From assembly GCA_963514095.1 (NCBI GenBank), contig OY741285.1, positions 18,947,722 to 19,011,721 on the forward strand: a stretch of DNA of 64,000 bases. Direction: 5' to 3'. Position numbers and translations under genes: made by a program. This DNA comes from Eutrigla gurnardus. Lineage: Eukaryota; Chordata; Actinopteri; Perciformes; Triglidae. The notes beneath the pieces are model-generated. The model was not told where the DNA came from. It searched no databases and saw only the letters and a program-made list of their open reading frames with translations. Shown one piece after another: positions 9,916-21,565 of this stretch (within the stretch, counting starts at the first letter, position 1; the number at the start of each line of letters is the position of its first letter).

Positions 9916-12900
9916 AAATCATTTGGTCACTTCCATTCAATGATTGCAAAATACCTAACTCGAGGATTCCAACTGTAGTCTACAAACCAATGGGTGACGT
10001 CACCATGCGGTCACTCTCTTCTTATTTACAGTCTATAGTTTTAACTAAAAAAACGAGTTAATAACCGTGCCATACCCCATTTGAAACTGAAGCAGACACA
10101 CACATCCAGGTACATTTATGGACATGAACAAGGAAATATAAGCACGAGCAGCTTCCTAAAGCACCAAATGGGTTTTCAGATTGATGACAAGGCAGCTAAT
10201 CTGGGACGGCAGTTCGAGATGCATGTAACATGTGGTCTTGTGTTCCTTTACCTGCAGGAAGTGGTTATCGATCAATGCAGGCTTTGCACCTGATCAAACA
10301 AGACAAGTGGCGTTAACTCAGGGATGTGACATGAAGCCGCAGCCTTTCTGGCTCTGTTTCCCTCCTTGTCTTTGCTCTGGTAATGGGTTTGCCTATTAAT
10401 TGTCGAGAAGGTCATTACAGCAATTACATTTTTTTTTCTTTCTTCCTTTTTCTTGGCAGGGGCCTGTGTTAAAAGGCAGTTGAAAAATAGTATAATTATT
10501 TCAAAAAATTGTCACAAGTTTGATTCATTGTTTTATGTGTGATTGTCACTTATTCCCCTCATTTGGAACCGACGTCTAAACAAAAAGATCTGTACGTCTA
10601 CTAACAGCTAGAGCAGTGGTGACAACCTGAACCAAATTAAAAAGGACATGAAAATGAAAACTCTGAAGCCATTAGGCTGCATCTCTCAATGGGCCGGTTA
10701 TATTATTTGGACCCAGGCAGAATCAGCATATTAATAAAAAAAATATTACATTTGCTTGTATTGAATTCAAGACAGCTGAGCTTGGTTTTGTGAAAAATTC
10801 TCCCAAATTGAATGATTCAGTTAGAGCGTACACCGGCTCGCTGCCAGGCTGCCTGGCTATCAGGGAGCAGTTTTATTCAAGTATGTGAAAGAAAAAAAAA
10901 GCTCTGTGGAGCTCTCGAGCAGAAAGCTGTTTTTAAAGACATTTTTTCCTCCCACCTGGGCTCAATACTGTACCTTTGATGGAGCAGGAGAGGAAGGGAG
11001 ATGTCTGCAGCAGAGTGGGATGGGGGAGGGGGGGCAGCGGAGAGGTTTTAGGGAAAGACAAATGGGAATGAGGAATGGGCCGTCGAGCCCTGTACTCAGC
11101 TAATGGATCATGCTCCTTCCCCTGGAGTGGTTGGCCTCGCCTTTCACTGACCACGGTGCCACTGCACTGTAATTACCCACAGCAGAGGGATGGCCATTGA
11201 GGGAAGGGGGCTGGCAAAATAGCAGATAGACAGGACGCAAGTAAAGACTGACAGGGTGGAGGACCACTTGTCAAGTCATCCTCACCTGCTGGAGGACTTT
11301 CAACAGAAATTGTCTTGATTCATTTGATGCGGGTTCGTGAACTCTTAGATTATTTATACGAAAATGGGAAGAGAGTTAAATGTTAAGGGCTTCTACTGCT
11401 TCGTGTCCTTTTGTTTGCAGCCAAATCGCAACTCCTTTTGACGCTGCGCCACTCGAACCTCGTCAGCATTTTGTAACCTCTCTCGATGATATGAGCGGAC
11501 CCAGTTCATTCCATTCACGGAGTAAAAGTTCTCTGTGGAAACCAGCAGAAAGTAGTACAGGAAAGTAAATCTGTGCCCTTGTGAAATATTTGGTTCTGTG
11601 AGCTTGGCGACACAGTGGCTGTACTTGCAGGGCACGTTGGTGAACTGCCTAAGTACTGTAGCTGACACACTCATTAGCTGGTTAACTTTGCCCAGATGCT
11701 AACAGGACACTCTGTTCACTCAAAAGACCTCTTTGTACTAGGCTTGGGCTGGTTTAAACATTTTCAAACCGGTCTGATACTAAGCCAAACACAGGACAGA
11801 ACCGGTTATACCGACCTTTCCCACGAGGCGTTGCACTTGCCATAGCAGACATTTCCAACTGTTTTTTTACACAGAAGATTGTGCTGTAATCAGGGAAAGG
11901 AGAGTCAAATATACACCACGATCATACCGTTAATAAATAAGTTTGCTTTGTGGCGTTACGCTGCAACGGTGTCTCTTTTTACAAAACATCACGGCTTCAC
12001 GGAACCAGAGAGACGGATACAGCGCCGACATATTGCAAGAAATCATCTACGATATGCATCACGAAATCTGTGTATCTGAAGTAGAAAAAATACCAGTGAA
12101 AAGGCAAACGCAGAAATGTATCGTACAGTGTGTTTATTCACTGCATCATGGTGTCAGTTTCCCAGAATTTGTGAAACAAAGTGCAAAGTCTTAGCTTAGT
12201 CCCTCTTTAACACACACACACACACACACTGACTGATGTGCCATCATTCCAGTATAGACACAAACTGACTCAAGTCCAAGAGGAGTCATGAATTAGTGAC
12301 CCTGGTGAGGTAAAATGCAGAAGCTTAATGCATGGAATCAATAAATAGCACCTGCATATTTTAATACAAATATAATAACATTTTAATATTGATATTTCAA
12401 CCACTTCTGTATCCTCTAATTTCCATATCCTCTAATTTTTCACCAGGTGCCCTCAAATGTTTCACGCTGTCCATGGCATTGCAGGTCAAAATTCTAATTT
12501 ACTTTAAATTAATTTATCCCTCGATTTTATCAGAACAAATTGAAATTGCCACGGAATCATGCCAATTTAAATGGCTGCATGACCTTTAGTTTCTGTCCAA
12601 ACTTTCAGTATAAATAGTTGCTTCATTATAAAATTGGACCATGTACTGTATGAGTACCTCTCTCTTTAGCCCATAATTTTCTTCTTTTTTGCAGCAGTGA
12701 ATTAGACTGGTATTTTTTATTTTTTTTACTACAAAAAAGGTTACAGGGATGATATTTCGACCCAGCCGCCCTCATGCTTTTCCATGACCTCTGCTGCTCT
12801 TACACGCTCTGTCTTTGGGGCACACAACAACTCATTTTCAGCCTTTGTTCCAAAATGTCTCCCTGCGGCAAGCTTTAACTCCCAGTTGAAAGTGAAAAAT

Positions 12901-14248
12901 ACTCCAGAGTTTCTTTTCAGAAACAGAAAACTACATCACAATGGCCATCGATAACCTTCACTGACACGCCGTTTTATTTTCCTACAGTTGGATGGAGATA
13001 ACAATGGTGAGGAAAAATAAAAAATGTGCAAAGAAAAGACATGAGCAAAGAATAATAAAACTTGCTCTCTCCCTGCAACACTTTCTGTCTGCTCCTCTAA
13101 TGAAGGCGAAGTGAGACAGCTCCTTGGTATTCGCAGAGAAAAGGCGGATGCTGGGACAGGCGGGCTCAGGGTTAGCAATTAAACAGCTGTCCCGTTGGAT
13201 TATTGTGAAGGTTGCCTGGGCAAAATTAATAGCAACCACTCCTTTTGTGCTCCCTGATCTCTTCCCACACTTTGGGGTCGTGGATGTCTGAGTGTCCAGA
13301 GAAAAGAGAGATTGTTTTGCTTCTGCCGAGAGTTGAAGTTACAGGTGCTGAATTTGAAATGTAGAGGATATCTGTTACCTCCACGGGGCTCTCAACACGG
13401 AGATGCTGACAGTGCTGCAGTGTTTTCCAGAGGATTTGGGAACAGCACAGGTGGGTGGCCGGCAAGAACCTCTACAATTCCTAAATGAACAGGCTGGATC
13501 CACAAAGAACCTAAATGTTGTCCGTAATGATTGGCGTACTTCCTTTTGGACGGAGTTAAACGCATAGAGCTCCATATTTAAGAAAATGAAAAAAGTTAAA
13601 ATCGCATTTGTCCCCAAAATCTTCCTTTAAAAACCACATCTCAGTAGTATTCATGATGAAGTATTAAAACCTTAACTCACTACTAAAATTAAAATGGACA
13701 TGCGTGCCAGTAGCTGCACACTCTGCTCTTATTATATGCAAATGAATGTTACAGCTGTTGACTGCAGTGTAAACATTGTTTCTGTGGTGTAGTGTAGCAC
13801 ATCCAGGAAAGTGCTGCAGATTTCAAGGGATATTAATTAAAAAAGAAAAGCAAAGCAACAACATTGATTGTTTGCAGCTTTAACTTAACAAAAGCACATA
13901 TTTTATACACAGAAGTAAAAACAAACGGACTGTAAGGATCTGACTCTGCGTTGAAAACTAGTCTGGCATACTGGTAACTGGAAAAACAAAACACGGTGCA
14001 ATATAACATGTTCGCTGTTCAACTTTTGAAATGGCTCTGGAGATCATTCGATCAGTAACCATGCCGGGACTGTCTCTTCAAGTGAAGGCTGGAGTCAAAA
14101 TTGATCTTAAGGTCATAAAAGTAACCATTTAAACATTTGTGGGCTGGAACAATAGGACATTAGGGTGGTGCCAGTGACAGGCAAGTGCCTCGATAATGGG
14201 TTTTTATAGGCAGTAACACACAGCAGAGATGTATTTTATTTTGTCATT
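9916..14248. other. Quiet non-coding region
   Basis: Little repeat structure and no supported gene in 4.3 kb. Minor items: 9975-10038 (CCAATGGGTGACGTCACC to TACAGTCTATAG) resembles one end of a common fish MITE, and 11738-11830 (GGCTTGGGCTGGT, ACCGGTTATACC) resembles a hAT end, each without a partner end. ORFs here have no recognisable domains. This is the most likely host intergenic or intronic sequence in the window; conserved non-coding elements cannot be judged without alignment. Confidence 0.5.
12209..12229. repeat. (AC)n microsatellite
   Basis: About ten AC units. Confidence 0.9.
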
Positions 14249-15507
14249 TAAAGGCCCGATTGAAAAATGTGTCCTAACTTTTAAGACCATTGTGACACCT
14301 GCGCCACGCCAACGGGGTGTGTCCGCCTGGACTTTGCAAGTTTCGTGCACCGCGCAGGCTAGCGCAGGCACTCCTCCCCTCTCGTAACACAGCCGATTCA
14401 GATCTTCACCAATCAAATGAGCTCCTCTCCTCCCCTTTAATGCGCCAGGCGAGGTGCAGTGCAAGTTTCGTCACTTGACAACCCAATGACAGAAGCAGCG
14501 CCGCCGCTCCCACCACGCTCATCACCCGCTGTGCGTGCGTATAGTCATAATAATTATAATGCCAATATTATATCACTATAAAAAGGCGCATTTTAGGCAT
14601 GTCTATCACAAAGCAGGGTCAGGGCGCACAGCAGTAGACATAATAGTGGCGAGAACCCGGTGCCTGCACGAGCTGGCCCCATTCATCATCATCATCACCG
14701 TCTGCATCATCTGCGCTCCACAGCTGCACCGGATTCCCCGTCCAACACCAGAACGGCGGGACACCGGGACCTTGTGTGCCACTCAGACCAGCTGCAGCCC
14801 CAACTCCGGTTCCAGCTCGCGGCAAAGTTGCGCGTCTCTCCAAGGACACAACAGGCTGCCGAGTCGCGAGACCAGGCACGAGCTGCTGTATTTTTTTAAA
14901 GATTTTTTCAGGCATAGATGCATTTTATTAGCAGTGGATAGATATGAAAAACAGGAGAGAGAGAGGGAGATGTTTTGGTCCGAGAGGTCCAAGTTTCAGC
15001 TGTGTTAATTCAGTCAGGCTGAGTTTCCGTTACGCGTGCCATCCACCTTTGATCTGACGTCAGACATGACGGGACAATCTATATAGATATAAATTCACGT
15101 GTTGATTCAATTAGTTGCATTAAATAGTGTTTGTTATGATTATTTATTGCATTTAAATGTGCCTGGAACTGTGGAAACCTGCCTGTGAGGTCTTGATGAC
15201 GTGTGTGCACTGCGCCGGTCAGCCAAAATATCACTCCGCCAGCTGTAATTCACCTTGCGCAAAGAGTAGACCAGGTTGGAGCTGGCGGGCTTTTGGCGGA
15301 GTCTCGGCGAGGCTTTTTGCCACGAAACTTCCGCTGCACCAAGCTGAATGTGTGACGCCTTCCCCTGCTGCACCGCCACACCCATCTTGGCACCCAAACT
15401 GCCAAACAAACTGACCGTGCGCAAGGCTGTGCTGGTCGAAACTTACATTGCGCCGGCTCTGCCACCCTTCGCCACCCTGCGCTGCGCCACGAAACTAGGG
15501 CCCTTAG
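14249..15507. mobile_element. Probable non-autonomous DNA element
   Basis: The right end, read inward, is AAGGGCCCTAGTTTCGTGGC, and the left part contains TTAAAGGCCCGATTG and ACACCTGCGCCACGCC. Both ends are rich in GCGCCAC and AGCGCAGG motifs, matching a class of fish elements with GGGCCCTA-type termini. The inverted repeats are poor, so the left limit is uncertain. A 157-codon ORF at 14535-15008 has HHHH and low-complexity runs and no domain, and is treated as non-coding. Confidence 0.4.
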
Positions 15508-15699
15508 TGTTCAACTGTCACGGCGTGGTGAGGTTTTGTCTTGTCTTGGTTTTTGTCTTGTGAACTTCCTGGTTTATTTTGAAAATCTAACTCCCCTCTT
15601 GTTTCAGGTCACTTGCCCTTTAATGTGTCCCCGGTCTGTCGTCATCCCTGATTCCTGATTGTTTCCACCTGTTCCCCTCTCCCTCATGTAATAGTCTGT

Positions 15700-16727
15700 G
15701 GGTGCAGTCGAATAGTCAAAAAATAAGGTCCTAACTCCTATTCCTATCTCCTATTCCTTGACCTCTGGGGAAAACGTCAAGGGTTAAGGAAAGGCGATAG
15801 GACAGGTGTGTCAAACTGATCCAGTAAAGGGCCGCTGTGGCTGCAGGTTTTCATTCCAACCAAGCAAGAACACACCTGACTCGACTTATTCACCTACCTG
15901 ATTGGCCTTCACACCTTGATTGGTTGGATCAGGTGTGTTCTTGCTTGGTTGGAATGAAAACCTGCAGCCACAGCGGCCCTTTACTGGATCAGTTTGACAC
16001 ACCTGCGATAGGAGAACTCAAAAGGACTTAGGAATAGTCGACCGCGGTGCTCAGAGAATCCGACCGGACTTTCACTAAGCTACGTCATTATAACGCGGCC
16101 GCTGATGATTGACAGCTGATGATCGGCACCGGCGATTGACGTGCGTCTGCGCTGGAGAAACTACAATAATGGACTACAAAAAACGCGTCGTCCACTTCTC
16201 CCCATGTTGGTTTTATAAACAGCTGGTTCACTGACCGGCTTCAGGTCCAGCAGCTCCTCCTTCCGGTTTGACCGTTTGCTTTATTTACGTTTCATTTGTG
16301 GTTTTAGTTTCGTTTTTGTCAAACATTTGTAACATGATTGAAATAAATGAAAAAAAAAAAAAAATTCGATTATTATCACTGTCCACACACATTTATCATC
16401 ACTATTCCAATTACTATATGTCTGCATGAAAGTTAATGTTAAATATGCAAATGCACATATCGTTTGTTTTCATGAACGGCCGAGGTGTGCGGCACTTTAA
16501 ATGTTGCTCTCGCAAAGAATTGTGGGACGGCGTAATCTCCTTTCCTATCGCATAGGAAGGTCCGTTGCATCCTATTCTAAAGGAGCTCTGAAAGGAAGCA
16601 TTGGAGCTCCTTTTCTTTGCATTTAGAGAATTCGAACAGCTCTTATCATGGCGGCCACTTGTTTACTTCCGGGTCACTTCTTCAGTTAGGAACCTTCCTA
16701 AGCAAAAAAGACTATTCGACTGCACCC
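15700..16727. mobile_element. 1.0 kb element with 18-bp perfect TIR
   Basis: GGGTGCAGTCGAATAGTC at 15700-15717 is exactly inverted at 16710-16727. Adjacent sequence on both sides (GTCTTGTCTTGG at 15538, GTCTTGGTTTGTCC at 16731) looks like one older repeat split by this element. No ORF of note; superfamily not assigned because no clear target duplication was found. A fold-back element is nested at 15803-16005. Confidence 0.75.
15803..16005. mobile_element. Fold-back hAT-type MITE
   Basis: Two arms of ~80 bases (starting CAGGTGTGTCAAACTGATCC) are inverted almost perfectly around a short centre, and the identical 8-base duplication CGATAGGA flanks it (15795-15802 and 16006-16013). The 8-base target points to hAT mobilisation. 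It has no coding capacity; the ORF across it is a shadow of the palindrome. Confidence 0.95.
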
Positions 16728-16930
16728 AGCGTCTTGGTTTGTCCTGGGCCGGTGCGTCACAGTCTTGCCTTGTTAAAGACCCAGTTGGCAACTCATATTC
16801 ACCGAAGTCGACACTATGCTCTGATAGAACAACATAAATCATCCGGTTTTAGAAAAAAGCGCGCCTCTACTTGCACGTAGAGCCTTGTTTGTTTTGCAGA
16901 CCCGCGTTTCAAAGGTGGCGTGATCTATAG

Positions 16931-16994
16931 GAGTACATCATAGTACAGAGACAGCTCTGGTGAAAATCACAAATGACCTTCTAATTGCTCTTAA
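16931..16994 (+). mobile_element. L2 copy D, left part
   Basis: Matches the RT region of L2 copy C around AGTACATCATAGTACAGAGA (GFRVHHSTE). It continues at 19245-19302 with sequence from ~900 bases further downstream in L2 (LNGQAPSYLK), so this L2 fragment had already lost an internal piece when TTAA element copy 1 entered. The break is a CTCTTAA junction. Confidence 0.8.
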
Positions 16995-17280
16995 AGGGAT
17001 AGTTCAGAATTTGGACATAAGACCTATTTTCCAAGATAGCCGGTGTGTTAAATTAAAAGCATTAAAACAGTCTTGCCCACTCCACAGTGCAACCCGAGGC
17101 AAATCCATTGTAACGGCAGACTATCGATGTACATATGTGTTGATAGAATGTTTGAAATAAAACCAACCTTGCATTTTTAAGGATTTATGTCTCAGCAGCA
17201 GCAGCAGCTGATATCACCTAGCACTTATAAGTTACCGGTTCTATAATAGTTTGTTTACCTGCTGTCATTGCTACAGACGC

Positions 17281-17615
17281 AGAGTATATATACTGAATAT
17301 ACTGAAACTTTTGAAGACTCTGTTGAGGAGTTTTTTTCCACCCAAACCCAACCGTACCTGTACGAGCCTGAATATACAGAGGAAGAATTGCGCGAGAGGG
17401 ATGCTCAAAGGGCAGAACGTGAACGAGCGTCTGTGGAGACCGAGATCGCCCCCGCTGGAGCTGAGAACCAGGACCGAACAAACGGCGACTGGTGGTGCCA
17501 GGAGGGAATCCCCCGCAACGTGTCCGAGGGTTTACGGTTCTCCGGACGGAGCAGTGGTCCGGGTTCGCGGTGCGTAATTGTGGCTTCGCGTGGCCGTGGG
17601 CTGCCTGGTGTTTGA
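17281..17615 (+). pseudogene. TTAA-element ORF remnant (EPEYTEEEL family)
   Basis: An open frame reads TQTQPYLYEPEYTEEELRER, then a basic/acidic alternation and NGDWWCQ. Fish genomes hold many predicted proteins with this kind of N-terminus followed by a cysteine-rich P2X7-C-terminal-like module; here the expected Cys-rich part is replaced by a low-complexity reading of GC-rich DNA. The start codon seen in copy 2 (50202) is deleted here, so no start can be set. The family link is from memory of such proteins; the function is unknown. Confidence 0.5.
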
Positions 17616-17900
17616 GTGAGCTCCAAGGGCTTTTTTTAGACAGCCTTGGGGGTATAAGTGCCGACAGTTTGGCCCGGTTCGATTGCCTATTTACGGGCAG
17701 TATTTCGGGCGGCGCGTCTTAGAGTTTTGAGTCCGACGGAGCAAAGTAAAATTCCGCTGCTGCTGAGAAACTAGTCCCTCAACAAATGGATGATTCATGC
17801 GATGTGAGGTTAGTTTTGTTTCAAATATTATTCTATCAACACAGATATGTACATCGACAGTCTAGTGTTTTAATTGATTTGCCTCGGGTGCACTGTGGAG

Positions 17901-19056
17901 TAGGGCTGAGTGATTTTATCGATTTTGCGATATACATCGATATTTTGTTTCCACAGAAAGTATCGATTTTTTAGCCACGAGTATCGATACATTAAGTCCC
18001 ATTCAAATCCCCCTGGCACTCTGCTCGCTGCGCCGAGAGACGGCCGGGCAGGATCGCGGCGCTTCGCGTCTGGTCTGAACTGCACTATCGGTTAACAAAG
18101 GCGCCGAAAGGAAGCGTGCTTCGTTCGCGGTGCTTCAGCGGCCGCCCGGTTCACGCCGGCATGACGCCAGGTTCACACCAGCTGCTGCAAAGCGTCACGG
18201 CCACGAAAATCACACATGATCCGCTGCCCCCCAGTTCAGACCAGACGCGTATTTCTCCGCGACGGTCGACAAGTGCTTCTGCTCAGCTGTTATTCATTCA
18301 GAGCTATTTTTTTCATCTTGGGTAAGTAAATAACCTCATGAAATTAATAAGCCATATTACTGTAGACACCCAAAACCCCACCCATCGCCCCGTAGCCAGC
18401 CCACTCCGTTGCTCTGTGTATGTGTGTGTGTGTGTGTGTGTGTGCAGTGGCGCCGCCAGGATTCAATTTCAATGTACGCACAGAAACGGCAAAATACAAC
18501 GTATATCATGGTGATAGGCCCCGGTGCAAATATTTTTTTTGTGCCCTCCATCCCCGCCCTAAACACAAGCGCACGCTTGTGAGCACTCTAAGCACGCACA
18601 CACGCTTGGACACACACGCACAGTACGGTATGATAACTCTCCCGGCCAGGGGAGAGAGACATGCATCGGCTCGGCCCACAGTGCTCAGCAGCAGAGAGGT
18701 GATGAGAGTAGAGCCGAGCTGTATTGTGTAGTGGAAACTTATTTTCTCACCACATATTTGATTTATTTTGTCCAGCATTTGCAAGCTGGAGACTCTCTGT
18801 CCAGTCAGAGCCATATATTGTGTAATTGATTCTTTCAGTTTATATTAATTCAATCCAAGTAAATGGAACACTCACAAGATGTCACCAAAATCACACTGTA
18901 CCTTTTAAATCTTTCAGAAAATGATGTAAGTGTATCGAATTATATCGAGTCGTATCGAATCGTATCGTTGACTGAATATCATGATTTATATCGTATCGTG
19001 AGCTGAATATCGTATATCGTATTGTATCGTGAGATTAGTGTATCGCTACAGCCCTA
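17901..19056. mobile_element. Non-autonomous hAT in TTAA element
   Basis: Ends TAGGGCTGAGTGAT and (inverted) TAGGGCTGTAGCGAT. The 8-base flanks CTGTGGAG and CTGTGGTG differ at one base and correspond to the uninterrupted CTGTGGAGTGGGC of copy 2 at 59603, which proves the insertion. Its right sub-terminal 120 bases are packed with TCGTATCG-type repeats, probably transposase binding sites. No transposase is recognisable. Confidence 0.9.
18421..18444. repeat. (TG)n microsatellite
   Basis: Twelve TG units inside the hAT element. Confidence 0.95.
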
Positions 19057-19244
19057 CTGTGGTGTGGGCAAGACTGTTTTTAATGCCTGTCTAGTGAGAA
19101 CCATTGACTTGCGCTAGCCATAGCATAAGCGAACTCGGCAACTAGATGAACTGAATGAAATTTCTTGAAAACGTCTCCAGACGTCTCGAACACACCGGCT
19201 CACTTGGAAAATAGGTCTTATGTCCAAAATTCCGAACTATCCCT

Positions 19245-19302
19245 TTAATGGTCAGGCACCATCATATCTTAAAGACCTCATTAAGCCCCTACTGTCCTGC
19301 TA
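19245..19302 (+). mobile_element. L2 copy D, right part
   Basis: Matches L2 copy C at ~33795 (AATGG-CAGGCACCATCATATC, translating NGQAPSYLK). It is separated from its left part by TTAA element copy 1. Confidence 0.8.
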
Positions 19303-19437
19303 GGGGGGGGGGGGGGATTAGCTCAGGAGGTAGATTAGCTCAACCGCAAGATTGCCGGCTCGATCCCTGGCTCGATCCCTGGCTCCTCCTAGGTGAGTGC
19401 CTAGTGTCCCTGAGCAAGACACCTCACCCAAAAATAA
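19303..19437 (+). mobile_element. tRNA-derived SINE, copy 2 (truncated)
   Basis: After a G-run, the head ATTAGCTCAGGAGGTAG (A box) and CTCGATCCCTGGCTCCTCC (B-box region) match copy 1 at 5919. The B-box segment CTCGATCCCTGG is duplicated in tandem, and the element stops at CACCTCACCC, about half the length of copy 1. The internal promoter is probably damaged. Confidence 0.8.
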
Positions 19438-20169
19438 TAAAATGCAGTAATAAGAAAAACAAAATAAGATAACGGAAATAAACAGAATCAATTACACCAA
19501 AAGAATATTAACGGGGATTAAGTGCAGCAAGCCAAATAGAACAACAAGATGGACCCACTGGCAAGCTACCGAAGTGGCCAAAACAAATATGTAGGGACTT
19601 ATTGAGCAAAGTAACAGCAGTTAGCTTAAGATGAGCAAACAATAGGCAAAGCAGCAGCAGAGTTATAGGTGAGCCGAGCAGCTGTGACACTACTGGCTGC
19701 TGAACCCAAACTCGTGGTCCCGATCTGGCTGTGCTTATGAGCCAGCTGGGGGGGGGGGGGGGTGCTATTCCGCCCTGAGTGAATACCCTAATAACAACAG
19801 CTAGTTACAAGCCAAATGATGTTACAGCGCACGGTATATGAACCTACCAGCTGCGATCGGTGAGCGCCATGGCTGAGGAGGGGAGGGGTCCACGGCGTCT
19901 ACAAAAGCACATGCAACTGGTTTTAACCCCACACTAATAAACCCAAGAAATTATAAAAAAAGGGACGAGCAACCACCGCTCTCCTACCTGCTACAGCAGC
20001 GGGCGCACCGGAAGTGAGGTACACTACGGCGACAGAAGGGAAAGCAAGGAGGACCACTACCTGCCTTTATAGTATGCCTGCATACAATGATTGGCTGTCG
20101 ATCACTGATCATTTTAAAATGAAAACACAGAGAACCATGCAAAGCAGAGCAGAACTCAACCAGGCTCTG
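19438..20169. other. Non-coding stretch
   Basis: No ORF or repeat structure of note apart from a 14-base G-run at 19749-19762. GC content rises towards 20000. Possibly remnant of the retroelement whose pol scrap follows, but nothing shows this directly. Confidence 0.5.
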
Positions 20170-20725
20170 TTCTGCTACATACAGCATGCAGCCTATACAC
20201 TGCCAACTACTGTGAACCATTTCATCTGGATGTTGATGAAAAGGATGGCATTGTAAACACTGTTCTTTTTCAAAAGGGGGGGAGTAGGAGTACAACAGAC
20301 AGAAAAGTGTTAATATACTACAGCTCAAAACTGGACAATGTAGAAATAGGACAAGCAATACAAAAAGCCTGCCACATTACAATGAGCAACCAATCTACTG
20401 TACATACCACTCATGGAGTAAAAGCACTTTCTTGACTCCAATGCATTTACACGATCAGCACATAGGATCCAAGGCCTACAACAACTCCTTAACAAACCCC
20501 ACATCCATTTTACCAGTGCAGGTGCCAACTTGGCCACACAGATGGACACTAGACAAGACCCTGACTGTGTAGCAGAAACCAACAAAGGCATGCAACTACA
20601 CTCAACACTACAACAAGAACCAATCAAAGATGCTCAAATGACTATTGTGATGGACATAGTCATCACTCACCGACTGGTGCTCTAGTAACGTCATATGCTG
20701 TGGTAGAAGATGTTGTAGTACCATC
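20170..20725 (+). pseudogene. Endogenous retrovirus pol scrap (RT connection to RNase H)
   Basis: Broken frames on the plus strand contain YYSSKLDNV, TTHGVKAL, ANLATQMD and a YAVV stretch, in the order of the retroviral RT connection domain and the start of RNase H. Stops and frameshifts occur throughout. It has no LTR, gag, integrase or env nearby, and differs in sequence from the antisense retrovirus at 28925-37944, so it is a second lineage. It abuts Copia gag with only ~10 bases between, so an illegitimate junction or deletion is likely. Confidence 0.6.
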
Positions 20726-20734
20726 ATTTTAAAA

Positions 20735-21223
20735 CACTAGCCACCGATGCTGACAAGCGGGCTGAGTTTGCTAAACGGAGAGAGAAAGCATTCTCTACGT
20801 TAGTGCTGAACGTAAGTACACCCCAGTTGTACCTGATAACAAGCAACCAGACTCCCAAAGAGGCATGGACTATGCTGAAAGGCCATTTTGAGAGCGATAC
20901 TTTGGCAAATAAACTGTTCCTGAAGAAAAAATATTTCCGATGTGAAATGACGGTTGGCGATTGTAACACTTTTGGGAAGTTTGCCACCAAGTTATGCTAC
21001 AATTGTCACTGCTCTACAAACAAAGATTGACAATCTGACACTGAAGTTTGTTCAGCAAGCGTTAATAAATGAAGAGCAAAAGCAAGTGAATGCCAATGAT
21101 AATTCCAGTGGTGCAATGTCAGGTGGTGCATCAGCCATGTCATCACAATTTAAGGGAAATGAGCAGGATAACTCCAGGTCAGGGGGAGCAGAAAGGCCAA
21201 GCACGTGGAGATGTTACAAATGT
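20735..21223 (+). pseudogene. Copia gag remnant
   Basis: Frames include TPKEAWTMLKGHFESDTLAN and LLGSLPPSYATIVTAL, both hallmarks of Copia Gag (UBN2/DUF4219-type capsid), then a Ser/Gly-rich linker and CYKC, the first half of a CCHC zinc knuckle. The N-terminus is missing and a frameshift lies near 20965. The knuckle resumes at 26600 as CGKEGHIKCDC after the L2 insertion, an exact demonstration of the split. Confidence 0.85.
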
Positions 21224-21565
21224 CAATGTCAATGACAATTTTATTTATATAGCGCATTTACAGGAGGCTTAGCCACACCAAAGTGCTTCATAATAAAGTG
21301 CAATAATCAAAGACTAAACTAAGGCACAAAAAAGAAAAGGGCTACAGATAAAATAAGTTTTAAAAAATGCAATAAAAGAGAACATTTAAAAGTGTCCAGG
21401 GGCACTATACACTGGCATATAAAAGGAGACACTAGCCAAAGGCTTGTGAATAGAGGTGGGTCTTTAAAAGGGACTTATTCACAGACTGGGCTGCACAGAT
21501 GTGGAGGGGGAGGCAGTTCCAGAGTCTAGGGGCTGCTACTGCAAAGGCTCTGTCCCCCCTAGTTT

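Larger units (their letters stand above)
16995..19244 (+). mobile_element. TTAA-flanked TIR element, copy 1
   Basis: The ends AGGGATAGTTCAGAATTTGG and its inverse are continued by related sequence for ~60 bases and flanked by TTAA (16991-16994, 19245-19248), the target used by Kolobok and piggyBac superfamilies. Internally it carries an acidic/basic ORF remnant (17281-17615) and a hAT insertion (17901-19056). Without the hAT it is ~1.1 kb, so it is non-autonomous or deleted. Copy 2 is 49743-59792. Kolobok-like is preferred because piggyBac ends usually start CCC, but this is inference. Confidence 0.8.

Noticed and set aside
14535..15008. 157-codon ORF with poly-Ile and poly-His stretches
   Set aside because: Low-complexity composition, no domain, and it lies in a probable non-autonomous element.
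15837..16031. 64-codon ORF
   Set aside because: It spans the arms of the fold-back MITE; palindromic DNA explains it.
17492..17722. 76-codon ORF in TTAA element copy 1
   Set aside because: Out of frame with the EPEYTEEEL region and made of the GC-rich blocks; it may be the displaced end of the element protein but cannot be supported.
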